From Psilocybe azurescens (Eukaryota > Basidiomycota > Agaricomycetes > Agaricales > Agrocybaceae), in NCBI GenBank assembly GCA_023853785.1, contig JAJIRX010000567.1:1650904-1714903 (forward strand): a stretch of DNA of 64,000 nt, read 5' to 3'. This document shows, piece by piece, positions 47,242 to 59,774 of the stretch; position 1 is the stretch's first letter, and each line of letters begins with the position of its first letter. The position numbers and the translations under genes were made by a program. The notes under the pieces are model-generated. The model made no database searches and was not told where the DNA came from. It saw only the letters and a list, made by a program, of their open reading frames with translations.

Positions 47242-47732
47242 ATGGCAAGCAACCCTACTTCCCAACAAATAGCACAGCAAGCAGCTCATCAAAAGGAATT
47301 AGCACGTAAATTGGAGGAGTACATCGAGAAGTGAGATCTGCCCACCCATATACTTGCACTTTGACGTCTAAATATGATGTTCAGAATTCACTATTCAGAT
47401 CGATACTCGGACGACGAATATGAATATCGTCATGTTATATTACCCAAACAACTTTTGAAAATGGTTCCGAAAGAATACTTTAATCCCGACGATTCAGGCG
47501 TCCTGAGGTTGCTTACAGAGCAAGAATGGAGAGGAATCGGAATAACGCAAAGTCTTGGTTGGGAACATTATGAAGTACACGGTGAGTCGTCTATGCGGTC
47601 TCATGGCACTTAATTAGACTGTTTGTACTCATTCTGAGTACAGCTCCTGAACCACATGTCCTTCTGTTCCGGCGCGCCATAAATTTTGTTCCCCCTCCTC
47701 AACCTCGCATGAAGGATGTCAGAAGGAAATAG
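47242..47732 (+). CDS. CKS1: Cyclin-dependent kinase regulatory subunit Cks1
   Basis: Small adaptor that binds Cdk1 and phosphorylated substrates. Start [18 protein letters not shown]; after an intron, [20 protein letters not shown], then [40 protein letters not shown], and after a second intron [15 protein letters not shown], ending MKDVRRK. The HVILPK, RG.GI.QS.GWEHY and EPH.LLFRR signatures are complete, including the anion-pocket Arg residues and the HxPEPH-type hinge (here HAPEPH). Length of about 120 residues; no frame break. Confidence 0.96.
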
Positions 47733-48042
47733 CTTTTATCTGTCACTCTTCTGCTGCTTCTGCGTTTCGCGGCGTCGTATGTAGCGCAACCTTGCTTTCC
47801 TTGATTTCGGCTAGACTTCTGTAGTGATTCGCTTTGTAACTGTACGCAAACCATCGTTGTTCGTCGCATTCCCCACTATTTTATTGTATATCCAGTCACA
47901 TGGCATCCACCTTTTCCATAATCCAACTTTTTACGGCAACGACACCACCTGCAGACTTCAGATGTCCAAAAGCAATATAATGTGATTCCATATGATGCCC
48001 AATAATGGCATTCAAGGATTTATACATGTCGTAATTTGTAAA
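47733..48042. other. Convergent 3' spacer, nothing recognised
   Basis: About 310 bp between the convergent ends of CKS1 and the M16 peptidase gene; no structure seen. Confidence 0.4.
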
Positions 48043-51000
48043 TTAGAATCTTGAGACCGGAAGGTCGTTCCACTCTACCATTGGACCTGGATCGACCGAT
48101 GACCGGAGGTTGTTTTTGAAAGTCTTCTTATCCTCGATAAATGTGACTCCCAACCTCTGCATGTCGATGTCCTCGCCTTCCACTGGATGTTTTTCCACGA
48201 GGCCCGGCAGTTGAGCAAGGACTTTTTGCCTTCATCTGAGTTCAATACCTTCAACCAGTATTGTCCAAATTCGATGATGGTGGGATTTTCCTTTTCTACG
48301 GAAGTTCTCCATGCCTTTTCATCAACTTCCGGGAATTCTTGATGGACAATGCCTTCAAATGCTTCAGCGGCGGCCGCACTGACCTTCTTAGGACGGGGCT
48401 TCTGTGATATCATATGCACTGACAGCTTAGACCGTGTCGTTGAAGATGGGTGAACATTGGTAAGAAACAAATCAAGGACATCCTTCTTGGTAACGCCTTT
48501 CAGCGCTTCCGCGTCCTTTTCGTCTTAATAAGCCATATCAGACATATGCAGAACATTGCGACAAAGATGAAAACTTACTCCTTAAGAAATCCCAATGCCC
48601 GCTGCGGATCTCGACAAGAAACTTGGATACCTCTTCTGCCAAATTTTTATCCGCCTCGAGCCATTTCTTCTCTAGACCACTTTTGTGGACATTGAACTCC
48701 TCGATGGGCATTTCTTCAAGTTTAGTCTTCATTTCATCCAAGAAAGCCTCGACACGATCTTCTAAGTAGCTTGGCCGTTTCTCGCTTTGCACTACGATGC
48801 GAAGCCCTCTTTCACTGGAGCCAGGTAACAGCCAGGATGAGCATGAAACAATATAGCCTAATTGCTCCCTTGTTCGCAAGACGTTGAAAGCGGGCTCGCT
48901 CATGATTTGGGTAAGAAGCGATGATGTAATTCGTAATTTCTGGTTAACGATGGGACCGTAGTAGGTGAAGTAAGTCAAAGCCGAATTTGCTTGGTTCTTG
49001 TTTGGTAAAGGGGCGGAATATGTGTAGTTTGAGCCTATTAGAGATGTTAGGACTGACTTGTCATATCATGCAAGAAATGTCATACCTGGAGGGAGAAGAA
49101 GAGATTTTTCGTTCAACTCAGAAGGAGAAAGACCGGATTGCCCAAGGCCTTCCTCAGTCATCTCAGCAATTTTGATAGCTTCCTGTTCAAGAAATATCAG
49201 CTATTAAGCCAAGAATTGACAACAGACCACCAACATCCTTATACATGTTCCCAGCCACAAGAATTCTGATATTTACTTGTGACAGAAGCTCCTTCATGTG
49301 AGTTTGGATATCTTCTGCGTTGATGGCTGTACGGTTAATTTTAGTCCCAGCATACTCTTGCAATAGAATTTTTGCCTTACAAGGAAGTTCAGCGAGTCTC
49401 TCGTCTATCGTCCATTGACGTTCCGCCATAAGGTAACGTCCATAGTAATCAGAGAGCAAATACGATTGGCCGAGAAAGAAGTTCTCGTACTCCCTTCTGG
49501 CCTATTTAAACAGTGTCAGCTTTGTGAAGGATTAGTGGGGTAAGGCCAAGCACCTCTTCTTTGATGACTCCAAGTCTCTGGGTATCAACAACAAGTCCTT
49601 TGACCTTATCCAAAACATGTCGCACCAAGACTGACATCTTGTCGTTATACCCATTCATCGTCACATACAGTCCAGTATTAGAGGGTGTAAAGTTATACGA
49701 AAGACCAGCAAGGTCAGCATCGTAAGAAAATTCAGTCAGAGAGTCGTTGATAATGTCGGAGTAAAGCCTAAAATAAAATCGGCTTCGATTCTGCTTAATT
49801 GTATAGTATTGGCTTACCTTGTAAGTACTGATGCCCGTGCCGATGCATTTATGAGAGGACTAACAGTCGTTATTCGTAATATTAGCGGGCTTTCTTATCG
49901 AAAATGACAGGATCACACCTTCGTATATCAATCACAACATGAGCTTTAGGAACCCAGAATCTATCATCTTTCTTATACCAAAGAGAAGACAACGATGTCT
50001 GCCGTATAAGATGGGGTCGTTTTAAGGGCTTGAGCCGAAAGAGTAAGTTGGTCACTCAGGATATTAATGTTTAAAGTATTACCTCTATGACAACTTTCTT
50101 CTCTACATCTAAATTCGTTGGAATGAATTCATTGGGTCCCGGCAGAAACAATCCAGGAATATCGTTCGGGCCATTAGCCTATCAACAATTAATTAATTTG
50201 GAAAAGCTCGCAAAAATTGGGAACAGACTTTGGCCACGAAATCGTCATCAAACTTCTGTACAGCATATCCTGTTCCATACCATGGTTCTTTTTCCCACTT
50301 GAGATTAGGATGAATTTTGCGGTGGTCAGCCTCTTTAGCCATGAGAACGACTCGACCGTTCTCTATCCTAAATTGGTCTAGATATTCCATGACCTTTGCC
50401 TCGCCTTTTTGTTTATCTGATTCATTCTCCCAGTCCCAGGTTAGTCGTGGTGCGGCAAGCAAGAGGTGTTCAGGGATTGGCCAGGCCATGTGTTCCGAGA
50501 TCCATGTCGCATAATCATCTGGGCGCTTCTTTTCCGCAAAACGGAATCGTATAGTAGAAAGATTGACAACTTCTTGATGATGATAAGGTTCGAATTTGGA
50601 TGATCTTAGTAACGCAAGATATTTAAATGCAGCTTGCACAACAGAGCTGTAGTTTTCTAGGGAACGTCTAGTCAGTTACCAAAAGATCTACTCATATTCG
50701 AATGGCACGTACCGAAACCTTCAGGGGTCAAGTATATTGTCATTTTAAACATGGCGAATCCCCTGGCAAGATTTTGTGGTCCACAGCTCAAGGAAGTAAC
50801 CCAGTGCTTATTCTTTAAGTAGGAATGCAATGAACCAGGCCCTTCATGTCCAACAAAATGCGAAAGAAGATTGGCCGGCTTATGTTTCCAGAAGGGAGGC
50901 TGATACTCCAATGGGAATGATATCTCCAGAGCGTGGAACGCCATAATAGTTTGGACCGATACGAGCGTCTACAGAAAAGAGATGAATATGCTTTCTATCT

Positions 51001-52298
51001 TACTGCTTGTAGGAAATCTTACTCCTTTTTCTTGAGGCCCAAATGGATGATCGTGGATCATTGGAAGGGGGTCTCGTCCTCGATTTGGTATGGGAGAGAA
51101 GAATGTATTTGCGAGTTCTGATAGATCGTCCAAAGATTCTAAATGAAGGTTGATATGAGATCTATATTGACAATACTGGGAGACACATTACCTTTGCCTA
51201 CGATAGCTAGGCGCATTCGGCTCGCACAATATTCTTTGGTCCACCATTCCAATAACCGACGACGTGTCTCACGACCGATTGCCCCACCGTCTGCATCTGT
51301 TTCACTGATGTTGGAAAGGGCGGGTGATGCTTTACCAGACGGTACAGGTGAGGGATCACCCAGGTTAGCGAGGGTGAGTTTCCCTTGAGTTTCCCCTGAT
51401 CTTTGAGTTCCTTTGCTGCTTTTGATAAACTTTCTCTATTACCACTCCCGAATTTGGACCATACATGACCCGGTTTGGTGAGATACTTATTCAGTTGGAA
51501 AATACGCCACATGTCGGCCTGATGATTCTTTTTGTGTTCAGAATCCACTGCGTTGAGTTCACGAGAAGTACAAGATGGCGCGAATAATGGGCAATGGAAA
51601 AATGCAGCAAAACGTTCCAGAGCACCTGGAAGAGCCGATGTAGACACACTGAAGTAATAATTGGTATTGGATGTCGATGTATATGCATTCGATCCGCCAT
51701 TATTCTTCGAAAGAAACTGGAAATAACCGGATGATTGTAATTAGACAAAGAGAACCACGGGATATCAATAACGAATGATACCTCTGAATATTCGTTCTCC
51801 TGAGGGAATTTCTCCGTTCCCTTTGAAAGGTTGCATTAATGTACGTTGTAGCTCAGTGAGTGCATTCTCACCATAAAGAGCAGATGCTCACAGAAATGGG
51901 CAAGTCCCGGCATGTCGTCCTTGAGCACACGTCAGACACGAAATGCACGATAATGATACAAAGCAGCTCACTGGGTCGTAAAGATGACCGACGGCGACGT
52001 CAAGACTGGCTGCTGCCTTGTCTGCCTTCGCGTCGTGAACGAGGGTGACCTTGATGCCATTTTCAAGTTGTATTATTCGATAGTCTCTATCATCTTGTTC
52101 TGATTTGATGATGGGTTTGGTGTAAACACGATAAGGATGAGCGCCAGGCTTTTCGATCTGTTTCCAATTTGCATCTGCCGCTGCAGACATGCTTCTGATA
52201 AACAGTTGCGACCGAGCTGTAGCTATATATCGCACTGACAAAGGGATTCGGATGATCCTGGATGGCGCAAGTCGTAGTTCAGGAATAAACCTGAACAT
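48043..52298 (-). CDS. STE23: M16 metallopeptidase, insulysin/Ste23 type, with one frame break
   Basis: Clamshell zinc peptidase; in yeast Ste23 trims pro-a-factor and in general it degrades small peptides. The start [20 protein letters not shown] is basic and hydrophobic and could be a mitochondrial signal; a later Met ([15 protein letters not shown]) would give a cytosolic form. The inverted zinc motif is in [16 protein letters not shown] (HFCEH). Family blocks follow: [56 protein letters not shown] sequence, [20 protein letters not shown] and [20 protein letters not shown]. The C-terminus [19 protein letters not shown] and NDLPVSRF is reached only if the A5 run (T5 at 48233-48237) is A6. 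Length of about 1,100 residues fits the family. At least nine introns. Confidence 0.9.
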
Positions 52299-52451
52299 GG
52301 ACGCTGTTGGACTCGAACACACAACGAGCAAACAATAGTCGAGGACCACTCCGGTCAATGTCATGCTTAATTAGTCGACTTACGTAATTTCATTAAATCA
52401 AAACCTCTAATTTGAATTCCAAAGTTTTTCTTGTTTTACATGGAGATTGGA

Positions 52452-53045
52452 TGACTTCCGTAGACTTTTAGTGTATGTCTGGTGCCAATAAAATGCACCA
52501 GAATAATTAAAATTATTGATGGCCCAAAAATAATGCACATACACCAGATCCATAGCCCACATACACCAGACTATAAATTTATTTTCAAGCATTAAATGTG
52601 ATCGGCCCATCAATGCCATCATCACTTCCACTCATCTCTCATGAAGGTCACCTATGACATGTCTAATTCAGAGGACAATGTTGCTTCCAGGCTTACCATC
52701 ATTTTTTGGAAAGCATTTGAAGCACAGGATTGGGAAATGATGATGTCGACTCAGCAGAGAACAGAGATGTGCAGAAACAGATAAATACATTGAATACATT
52801 GTGCATTGGGTGATGGCAGTCAGTTGAGCTGTCCCTTTATAGCAACTCATCTGATGGCTTGTATTCTGGTGTATGAAAAACTGCAAAAAGTGTTTAGAAC
52901 AGCCTCCTGACCCCTTCCCAGATTATTATTTTGGAACACCTCAAATTGCAAAATATTTTTTGATGGCATCTCTGGCATCTCTGGCAAGTGGAATCTGGTG
53001 TATTCTATTGGCACCAGACATACATTAAAAGTCTATGGGAAGTCA
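52452..53045. mobile_element. 594-bp MITE-like element with about 50-bp terminal inverted repeats
   Basis: The left end starts tgacttccgtagacttttag and continues tgtatgtctggtgccaat. The reverse complement of the right end starts tgacttcccatagactttta and continues atgtatgtctggtgccaat. About 50 bp match with few changes. The interior has no open frame worth noting. No clear target duplication, so the superfamily is open. Confidence 0.75.
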
Positions 53046-53162
53046 GCTAGATATGTACCATTGTAACATATGATATGATACAAAGTACAGTGCAGCATTT
53101 CATATGGGTTCAGTAGTTCCTCTGAACCAGTGAATGTACCCCTTTCATAAGAGGCAGCCTAC

Positions 53163-53187
53163 ACTGTACCATATGATATGGTACAGT
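53163..53187. repeat. Perfect 25-bp palindrome
   Basis: Arms actgtaccatat and atatggtacagt around a single g, 12 bp each. A related sequence (catatgatatgatac) lies about 100 bp upstream at 53066-53080, so it may be part of a decayed inverted repeat. Confidence 0.85.
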
Positions 53188-53443
53188 AAAGCCACCTCAA
53201 TGGCCTATACCCAGGCATTTTTCAGGCTGTCTGGCACACATTCTGCGGCCCCAGAGTGTCTACAGAAAACTGGGAGGGTCTTAATTTTGCAATGTATTGA
53301 CAAGCATTAGTGCACACACCAAGATAAATTAGAAGTGAGCAACTGGGAAACAACCAGACTGTAAATCCCATTTAAACAAGTCCAAAACGTGCAAATCAGA
53401 TGGGATTTGAGAGAGAAATATAAATTGTAATAGTCATATAAGT

Positions 53444-54560
53444 TTTCTTCAATGATAATTTATGTTTCTGACTTATTTTACCATATCCAGGTATATTCCA
53501 AGCCTATTTCAATAATTTCTGGGCCCAGGATGAGCTGTTTTCAATGAAAATTCATGTTTCTGACTTAGTTCATCATGTCCAGTATATGTTTAGACATATT
53601 TCTGGCCTATTTCAAAATTCCTAGGCCCAGTCTGAGCTGTTTTTAATGATAATTCATGTTTCTCATGTCCAGACATATTTCCACTCTGTTTCTATTCTGC
53701 TTCCATCCTGTTCCCACCCTATGCCACCCATTTCAAAAATTCTGGGACCCAGTCTGAACTATTTTCCAAGAGAGCTCTGGGATTTCAGCCTGTAATCCAA
53801 GGTAGGGGGGGGGGGGGGGGGGTCCTAGAGGGCTTAAAAAGTTTATTTTTAAAGGCTAAAACTTGGACATTTAGGCGATAGAGGCCAAGAAAGCAGTGTT
53901 TAAGTTTAATGAGCCAGAATCATACTTTTACAGATTTTTTTAGCACTGGTTAAATTTATATTTCATTTTTGTATAAGCAGATAATATACACAGATTCCAC
54001 CATTAATAGATATCTTTACTGAACCCATTCAGAAACTCTTTAAAATAAGCTGGCTATTTTATTTGTGTTTAAAGAAAGTTAAACCTGACACCTAGTGTCC
54101 TTATATGTTGAAATTTTGTTTTTTTGTTTTCATGGCCATTAAAATACAGAAAAAACATAGGAAAAACATAGGGGGTCCATGAGCCCTTATGAAAAAATAT
54201 CTACTCCATAATGTTTGTGAAATCTTGGGGCCCTCTTGCTATTTTCAATGATAATTCATGTTTCTGACCTAGTTTATCATGTATGGCATTTGTCTGGACA
54301 TATTTCTGAGCATTTTCCCACCCTGTTTCTGCTCTTTTCCACTCTGTTTCTGCTCTATGCTGCCCCATTTTAAAATTCTGGAACCCAGTCTGAGCTGTTT
54401 TCAATGATAATTCATGTTTCTGATTTAATTTATCATGTATGGCATTTGTCTAGATATATTTCCAGGCATTTTTATGCCCCATTTCCACCCCATCTCCATC
54501 CCTTTTCAAAAATTCCAGGATCCAGTCTCAGCCTTTTTTCAATGATAGAGTCCATGTTAT
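53444..54560. repeat. Cluster of degenerate repeats sharing caatgataattcatgtttct
   Basis: The word caatgataattcatgtttct with one to three changes recurs at about 53450, 53545, 53645, 54245 and 54400, with a shorter copy near 54540. Each is followed by similar text (tgacttagtttatcatgt) and ccagtctgagctg before the next. Spacing is irregular (about 95-160 bp, with one gap). Origin unknown. Confidence 0.75.
53805..53822. repeat. Mononucleotide run of 18 G
   Basis: Uninterrupted G18 in AT-rich sequence. Its true length is uncertain because homopolymers are unreliable in this assembly. Confidence 0.8.
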
Positions 54561-55589
54561 GCTACATACATTACCTGTACCAATTTTACTTACATGCCCA
54601 TGTCTAGTACAATGCAGCAAAAATCCTGAACCAGAAGGTTGCAGTCTATGTATACTCCTTATGTCCTATCCATTTTAAATGATTATAGGTTTCTTTGAAT
54701 CAGATTTCCATGCTAATTTTTGTGCTATACAGTAGCCTGTGTCTGAGTCTGGGTCCAGTTCTGGTCCTGGTCTTGAGCCCAAATACAGCAAAAAATTGCA
54801 AATTTACAACCCATATATATTACTCAAATTGTGTTCATTTTGGCTGTTTCTAGGCTTATTTTAATTGGAATTTTGTCCCAATTTTTCATGTATTTTGCAT
54901 CTGGTGAGATGCTTGCCGCGAGAGTGTGTTTACAGCTAACACTTCAATTAATTTTAATGACTAGTTTACCACTGAAAAGGAAGCTTGTGCTTTTAATAAT
55001 TATATTATAAAAATTCTTCAAAAGAGTAGTGCTTGGAAGTCCAGTCTCAAAACTGGAAAAAGACCAGAACTAGACTGGACTGGACTGGAAAAAAACCAGA
55101 CCAGCAGTCTGGTCTTTTGAGATTTGAGATTTGAGACTGCAAAAAGACTGGTCTTAGTGGACTGTCCCACATGGGACAGTGATCAAATGATGTACCATAC
55201 AAAATTTGAATTATTTATGATCTAATGTGTCACACAGCCTGAAAGAGACTCACTGAAAAGCCAATTATCTTGTGCTTGTCACAGTGTCAAGTGAGGGCCT
55301 AAAATTCTCATGTGAGGTACAGTGTCAAGTGGGCCCATCCCTGATACACCAAACACTGGCCCTGTGGGGAAATTTTTTTAATTTGGGCAGCCGGTTTGCA
55401 GCAAATTTGGCAGTGGCTACCACCATTCTAATGACCATTCCATGGGATATTTTCATCCCTATTTTGATACTTTTACCATGGTTGGTTTACTAATCTAGAT
55501 TTAATTGTAGGAAAATTGGGGGAAGAAATAGAGCCAGAGGTCCACTCCAATTTATCCAGTTTCCTGACTTCATGGACTCTGCAATTAAG

Positions 55590-56890
55590 CATTGAAGTAG
55601 AGAATGGCCTCCGCTTTTGCAGAATTTTAAATTACATTCAATACATATTTTATATGCAGCTCCGTTCTTTCAAGAATAAATGGTCATTCAAAATGCGGTA
55701 AATAGATAGTAAAATAGGTAAAAATTTAGGTGGTTTCCAAGCTATACGGCCTCCACCACCAGCCATTGAAGCACAGAATGGCCTCCGCTTTTCAGAATTT
55801 TAAATTGCATTCAATACATATTTTTCATGCAGCTCCATTCTTTTAAGAATAAATGTTCATTCAAAAATGCGGTAAATAGGTAGTAAAATAGATATGGAAT
55901 TCATCTGTTTCACTAGCTGTACGGCCTCCACCACCAGCCATTGAAGCACAGTATGGCCTCTGCTTCTGCAGATTTTTAAATACAATCAATACATATTTCA
56001 TATGCAGCTCCAATCTGTCAAGAATAAATGTTCATTCAAAAATGTGGTAAATAGGTAGTAAAATAGGTATGGAATTCATCTGTTTCACTAGCTGTACGGC
56101 CTCTGTTATCAGCCATTGAAGCACAGAATGGCATCCGCTTTTGCAGAATTTTTAAATTGCATTCAATACATATTTTTCATGCAGCTCCATTCTTTCAATA
56201 ATAAATGTTCATTCAAAAATGCGGTAAATAAGTAGTAAAATAGGTATAGAATTCATCTGTTTCACTAGCTATACAGCCTCCGCCACCAGCCATTGAAGCA
56301 CAGAATGGCCTCCGCTTCTGCAGAATTTTTAAATACATTCAACACATATTTCATATGCAGCTCCAATCTGTCAAGAATAAATGTTCATTCAAAATGCGGT
56401 AAATAAGTAGTAAAATAGGTATGGAATTCATCTGTTTTACCAGCTGTACAGCCTCTGCTGTCAGCCATTGAAGCACAGAATGGCCTCCGCTTTGCAGATT
56501 TTTTAAATACAACCAATACATATTTCGTATGCAGCTCCAATCTGTCAAGAATAAATGTTCATTCAAAATGCGGTAAATAAGTAGTAAAATAGGTATGGAA
56601 TTCATCTGTTTTACCAGCTGTACAGCCTCTGCTGTCAGCCATTGAAGCACAGAATGGCCTCCGCTTTTGCAGATTTTTAAATACAACCAATACATATTTC
56701 ATATGCAGCTCCAATCTGTCAAGAATAAATGTTCATTCAAAAATGCGGTAAATAAGTAGTAAAATAGGTATGGAATTCATCTGTTTCACCAGCTGTATGG
56801 CCTCCACCACCAGCCATTGAAGCACAGAATGGTCTCCACTTCTGCAGAATTTTTAAATACAATCAATACATATTTCGTATGCAGCTCCAA
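55590..56890. repeat. Left subterminal satellite, about 7.5 copies of a 175-bp unit
   Basis: agccattgaagcacagaatg or close variants occur at 55761, 55936, 56111, 56288, 56463, 56637 and 56812, a spacing of 174-177 bp. Each unit also carries gcagctccaatctgtcaaga and aatgcggtaaatag. Neighbouring units differ by a few percent, and the third and fourth from the right are nearly identical. Confidence 0.92.
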
Positions 56891-58204
56891 TCTCTCTAGA
56901 ATAAATGTTCATGTAACAATGTTTGCAGATAGGTATTAAAATAGTATCTGATTTTCAAACAATCTATGCAACCTTTCCATGGACAGAAGATTTGAGTTGT
57001 AGACTGAGGAGAGCCACATACAGTATCATTCCTTGGCTGCCAATTTCCCGCCCACTTGGAGAAACACATGTATGGGCTTATATATTTTATCATAAACAGC
57101 TCTTATATAATCTCTGCAGTCCCATTTTTCTCTGACATGGACCACCAGTCTTTCTTTAATGGCAAGATGTCAATCTAATCTTAATTAATACTGTACAATA
57201 CCAAATACATGGTCAAACCTTTGATTGCACTTCATTTTTCTCTTCAAGTCTTCTGAAATTAGAATTATTCTGAGACCATACAACCTGCAGCAGCATATTT
57301 CTGAAGATTTTTGTAGTGTGTAGATCAGAGCTAATAGAAAATTATTACATTGTATTCATATACTTGTTATTGCCTAAATTGACAAAGTGTGGCACTGACT
57401 CGAGCTCAACTTGAGAGTTGTAAAGTGAATGTTATGCTTCTTGTGGGTACTCTATGACTTCAAAACCTAGATAGATAGTGATAGAATAATATATTCTTTG
57501 ATATATTTGACTCAAAATAATTGTTTAGGCCAATGTTAAAAAGCACCTTTTGGCCAGAGATCAACCAAGGTTTACAATGGTTCATAACACCACATTCTAG
57601 CAACTTTCAAACCCATTTTGCAAACAACTTCTTACATCTAAATATTTCATTAGAATTTACTCCGGAGTGCTTGCTAATTATGCCTTCACAGTTATGGAAC
57701 TATATGAGCTGTAATAACTTAGGAATCTTGATTATATGTTTCACAGAGAGCCCGAAATCACCACGGGCTACCATATTCTGACAATAAATATCTTTACCAT
57801 CCTTGGAATTGTCTGTAAAAAGATGCTTTGGTATCGAAGTATCTGGAGCTTTCTAATGATGTTTTTATCTAGCTTATCCGTACAGCCAATAAATGGATAT
57901 GCAACACCTGAACTTTATGATTATGATACACCTCAACAAAAACATATGATTAAGTGCCTGTACAATGTAAAGAAGACCATTAATTCAACAGGATATGTTC
58001 CAAGATTGATTTAAGGTCTCCAATAGCACCTAGAGGCCAATGGGGTAGGAGAGTATAAGTTTTTAACATTCAAGCAGAGGCTGCCTCTGTTGATCATACT
58101 AGGAATATAAACAAAGTGACTGATCTGGCCACCGATGAGGTAACATTCTTGTATCAATTTACAAAAATTGGTAATATTGATTGAATGTAATTAAAAATTC
58201 AGCT

Positions 58205-58940
58205 GAAGCGGAGGCCGTACTGCCCTTCAATGCATGATGGCAGAGTCCATACGTCTAAGAAACTGCATAGAGTGTGTATTTATTTTGTAACTTGTACACT
58301 GTATTTTAAACATGCACATTCACTTACAACACAATGAAGTTGCATATGATATATGTTTTAAATGCAATTGAAAAGTCTGCAGAAGCAGAGGCCATACTGT
58401 TCTTCAATGGCTGGTGGTGGAGGCCATATAGCTAGTGAAACAGATGAATTCCATACCTATTTTACTACCTATTTACCACATTTTGAATGAACATTTATTC
58501 TTGACAGATTGGAGCTGCATATGAAATATGTATTGATTGTATTTAAAAATCTGCAGAAGCAGAGGCCATACTGTGCTTCAATGGCTGGTGGTGGAGGCCG
58601 TACAGCTAGTGAAACAGATGAATTCCATATCTATTTTACTACCTATTTACCGCATTTTTGAATGAACATTTATTCTTAAAAGAATGGAGCTGCATGAAAA
58701 ATATGTATTGAATGCAATTTAAAATTCTGAAAAAGCGGAGGCCATTCTGTGCTTCAATGGCTGGTGGTGGAGGCCGTATAGCTTGGAAACCACCTAAATT
58801 TTTTACCTATTTTACTATCTATTTACCGCATTTTGAATGACCATTTATTCTTGAAAGAACGGAGCTGCATATAAAATATGTATTGAATGTAATTTAAAAT
58901 TCTGCAAAAGCGGAGGCCATTCTCTACTTCAATGCTTAAT
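58205..58940. repeat. Right subterminal satellite, about four 175-bp units, inverted
   Basis: Reverse-complement copies of the left array: cttcaatggctggtggtgga at about 58402, 58577 and 58752, with edge variants at 58228 and 58928. Spacing is 175 bp. Confidence 0.92.
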
Positions 58941-59774
58941 TGCAGAGTCCATGAAGTCAGGAAACTGGATAAATTGGTGGACCTCTGGCTCTATTTCTTC
59001 CCCCAATTTTCCCTACAATTAAATCTAGATTAGTAAACCAACCATGGTAAAAGTATCAAAATAGGGATGAAAATATCCCATGGAATGGTCATTAGAATGG
59101 TGGTAGCCACTGCCAAATTTGCTGCAAACCGGCTGCCCAAATTAAAAAATTTCCCACAGGGCCAGTGTTTGGTGTATCAGGGATGGGCCCACTTGACACT
59201 GTACCTCACATGAGAATTTTAGGCCCTCACTTGACACTGTGACAAGCACAAGATAATTGGCTTTTCAGTGAGTCTCTTTCAGGCTGTGTGACACATTAGA
59301 TCATAAATAATTCAAATTTTGTATGGTACATCATTTGATCACTGTCCCATGTGACTGTCCTCAGTCAATCTGGACCAGCTTTTATAGCCCTTTATATTTG
59401 CTTGAAAATGTGCCTAAGGACGTGAATTTTAAGAAAAACTAGCTGAGATACAAAGAAAATGATAAAATATTTTCAAAAGAGTAGATAACATGGAATACTC
59501 TTCTAGTTTTATCAAATCTCAACCAAATTTAACATTTTGGGTGCATTTAAAAGCTAGGAGGCATGGTAATAATTTATATTTATCAATATAATTTAAATAC
59601 TACTGATTTATAATGAAAAACCAGTCTCAAACTGGTCATGATTGGTCAAGACCAAGACTGGTCTAAGACTTGGAAAAACCAACATAGACCAGTTCTGAGA
59701 GGTCTCAGTCTCAGCCCATTGCCTTGGGGGCTTAAAAAACAGACCAGACCAGACTTTCAAGCACTACAAAAGAG

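Larger units (their letters stand above)
52299..55026. other. Start of the gene-free transposon island
   Basis: No host gene recognised. It contains a 594-bp inverted-repeat element, a perfect palindrome, an 18-G run and repeats of a roughly 25-bp word, each listed separately. The longest open frames here are short and low-complexity. CpG is almost absent (none from about 53,876 to 54,915). Confidence 0.6.
55168..59353. mobile_element. 4.19-kb inverted-repeat DNA transposon of unassigned superfamily
   Basis: The ends are CACATGGGACAGTGATCAAA and its reverse complement. The inverted match extends about 400 bp (55168-55570 against 58945-59353) and then continues into tandem 175-bp units in opposite orientation on each side. 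A 7-bp direct repeat ACTGTCC flanks it (55161-55167 and 59354-59360), although the same letters occur inside the end, so duplication length is uncertain. The centre (56,900-58,200) has broken open frames (57521-58014) that I cannot assign to a transposase family. Confidence 0.8.
55027..59766. mobile_element. hAT-type element split by a later insertion
   Basis: The left end reads TAGTGCTTGGAAGTCCAGTC and the reverse complement of the right end reads TAGTGCTTGAAAGTCTGGTC. It is flanked by a perfect 8-bp direct repeat CAAAAGAG (55019-55026 and 59767-59774). T/CAGNG ends and an 8-bp duplication define hAT elements. Without the inserted 55168-59353 segment it would be about 554 bp with no transposase, so it is a non-autonomous MITE. 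Confidence 0.85.

Noticed and set aside
56351..56695. 114-codon minus-strand open frame with an internal duplication
   Set aside because: It is the translation of two 175-bp satellite units and has no independent support.
57521..58014. Transposase call for open frames inside the 4.19-kb element
   Set aside because: The frames are broken and show no DDE/DDD or zinc-finger pattern I can identify, so I left the superfamily open.
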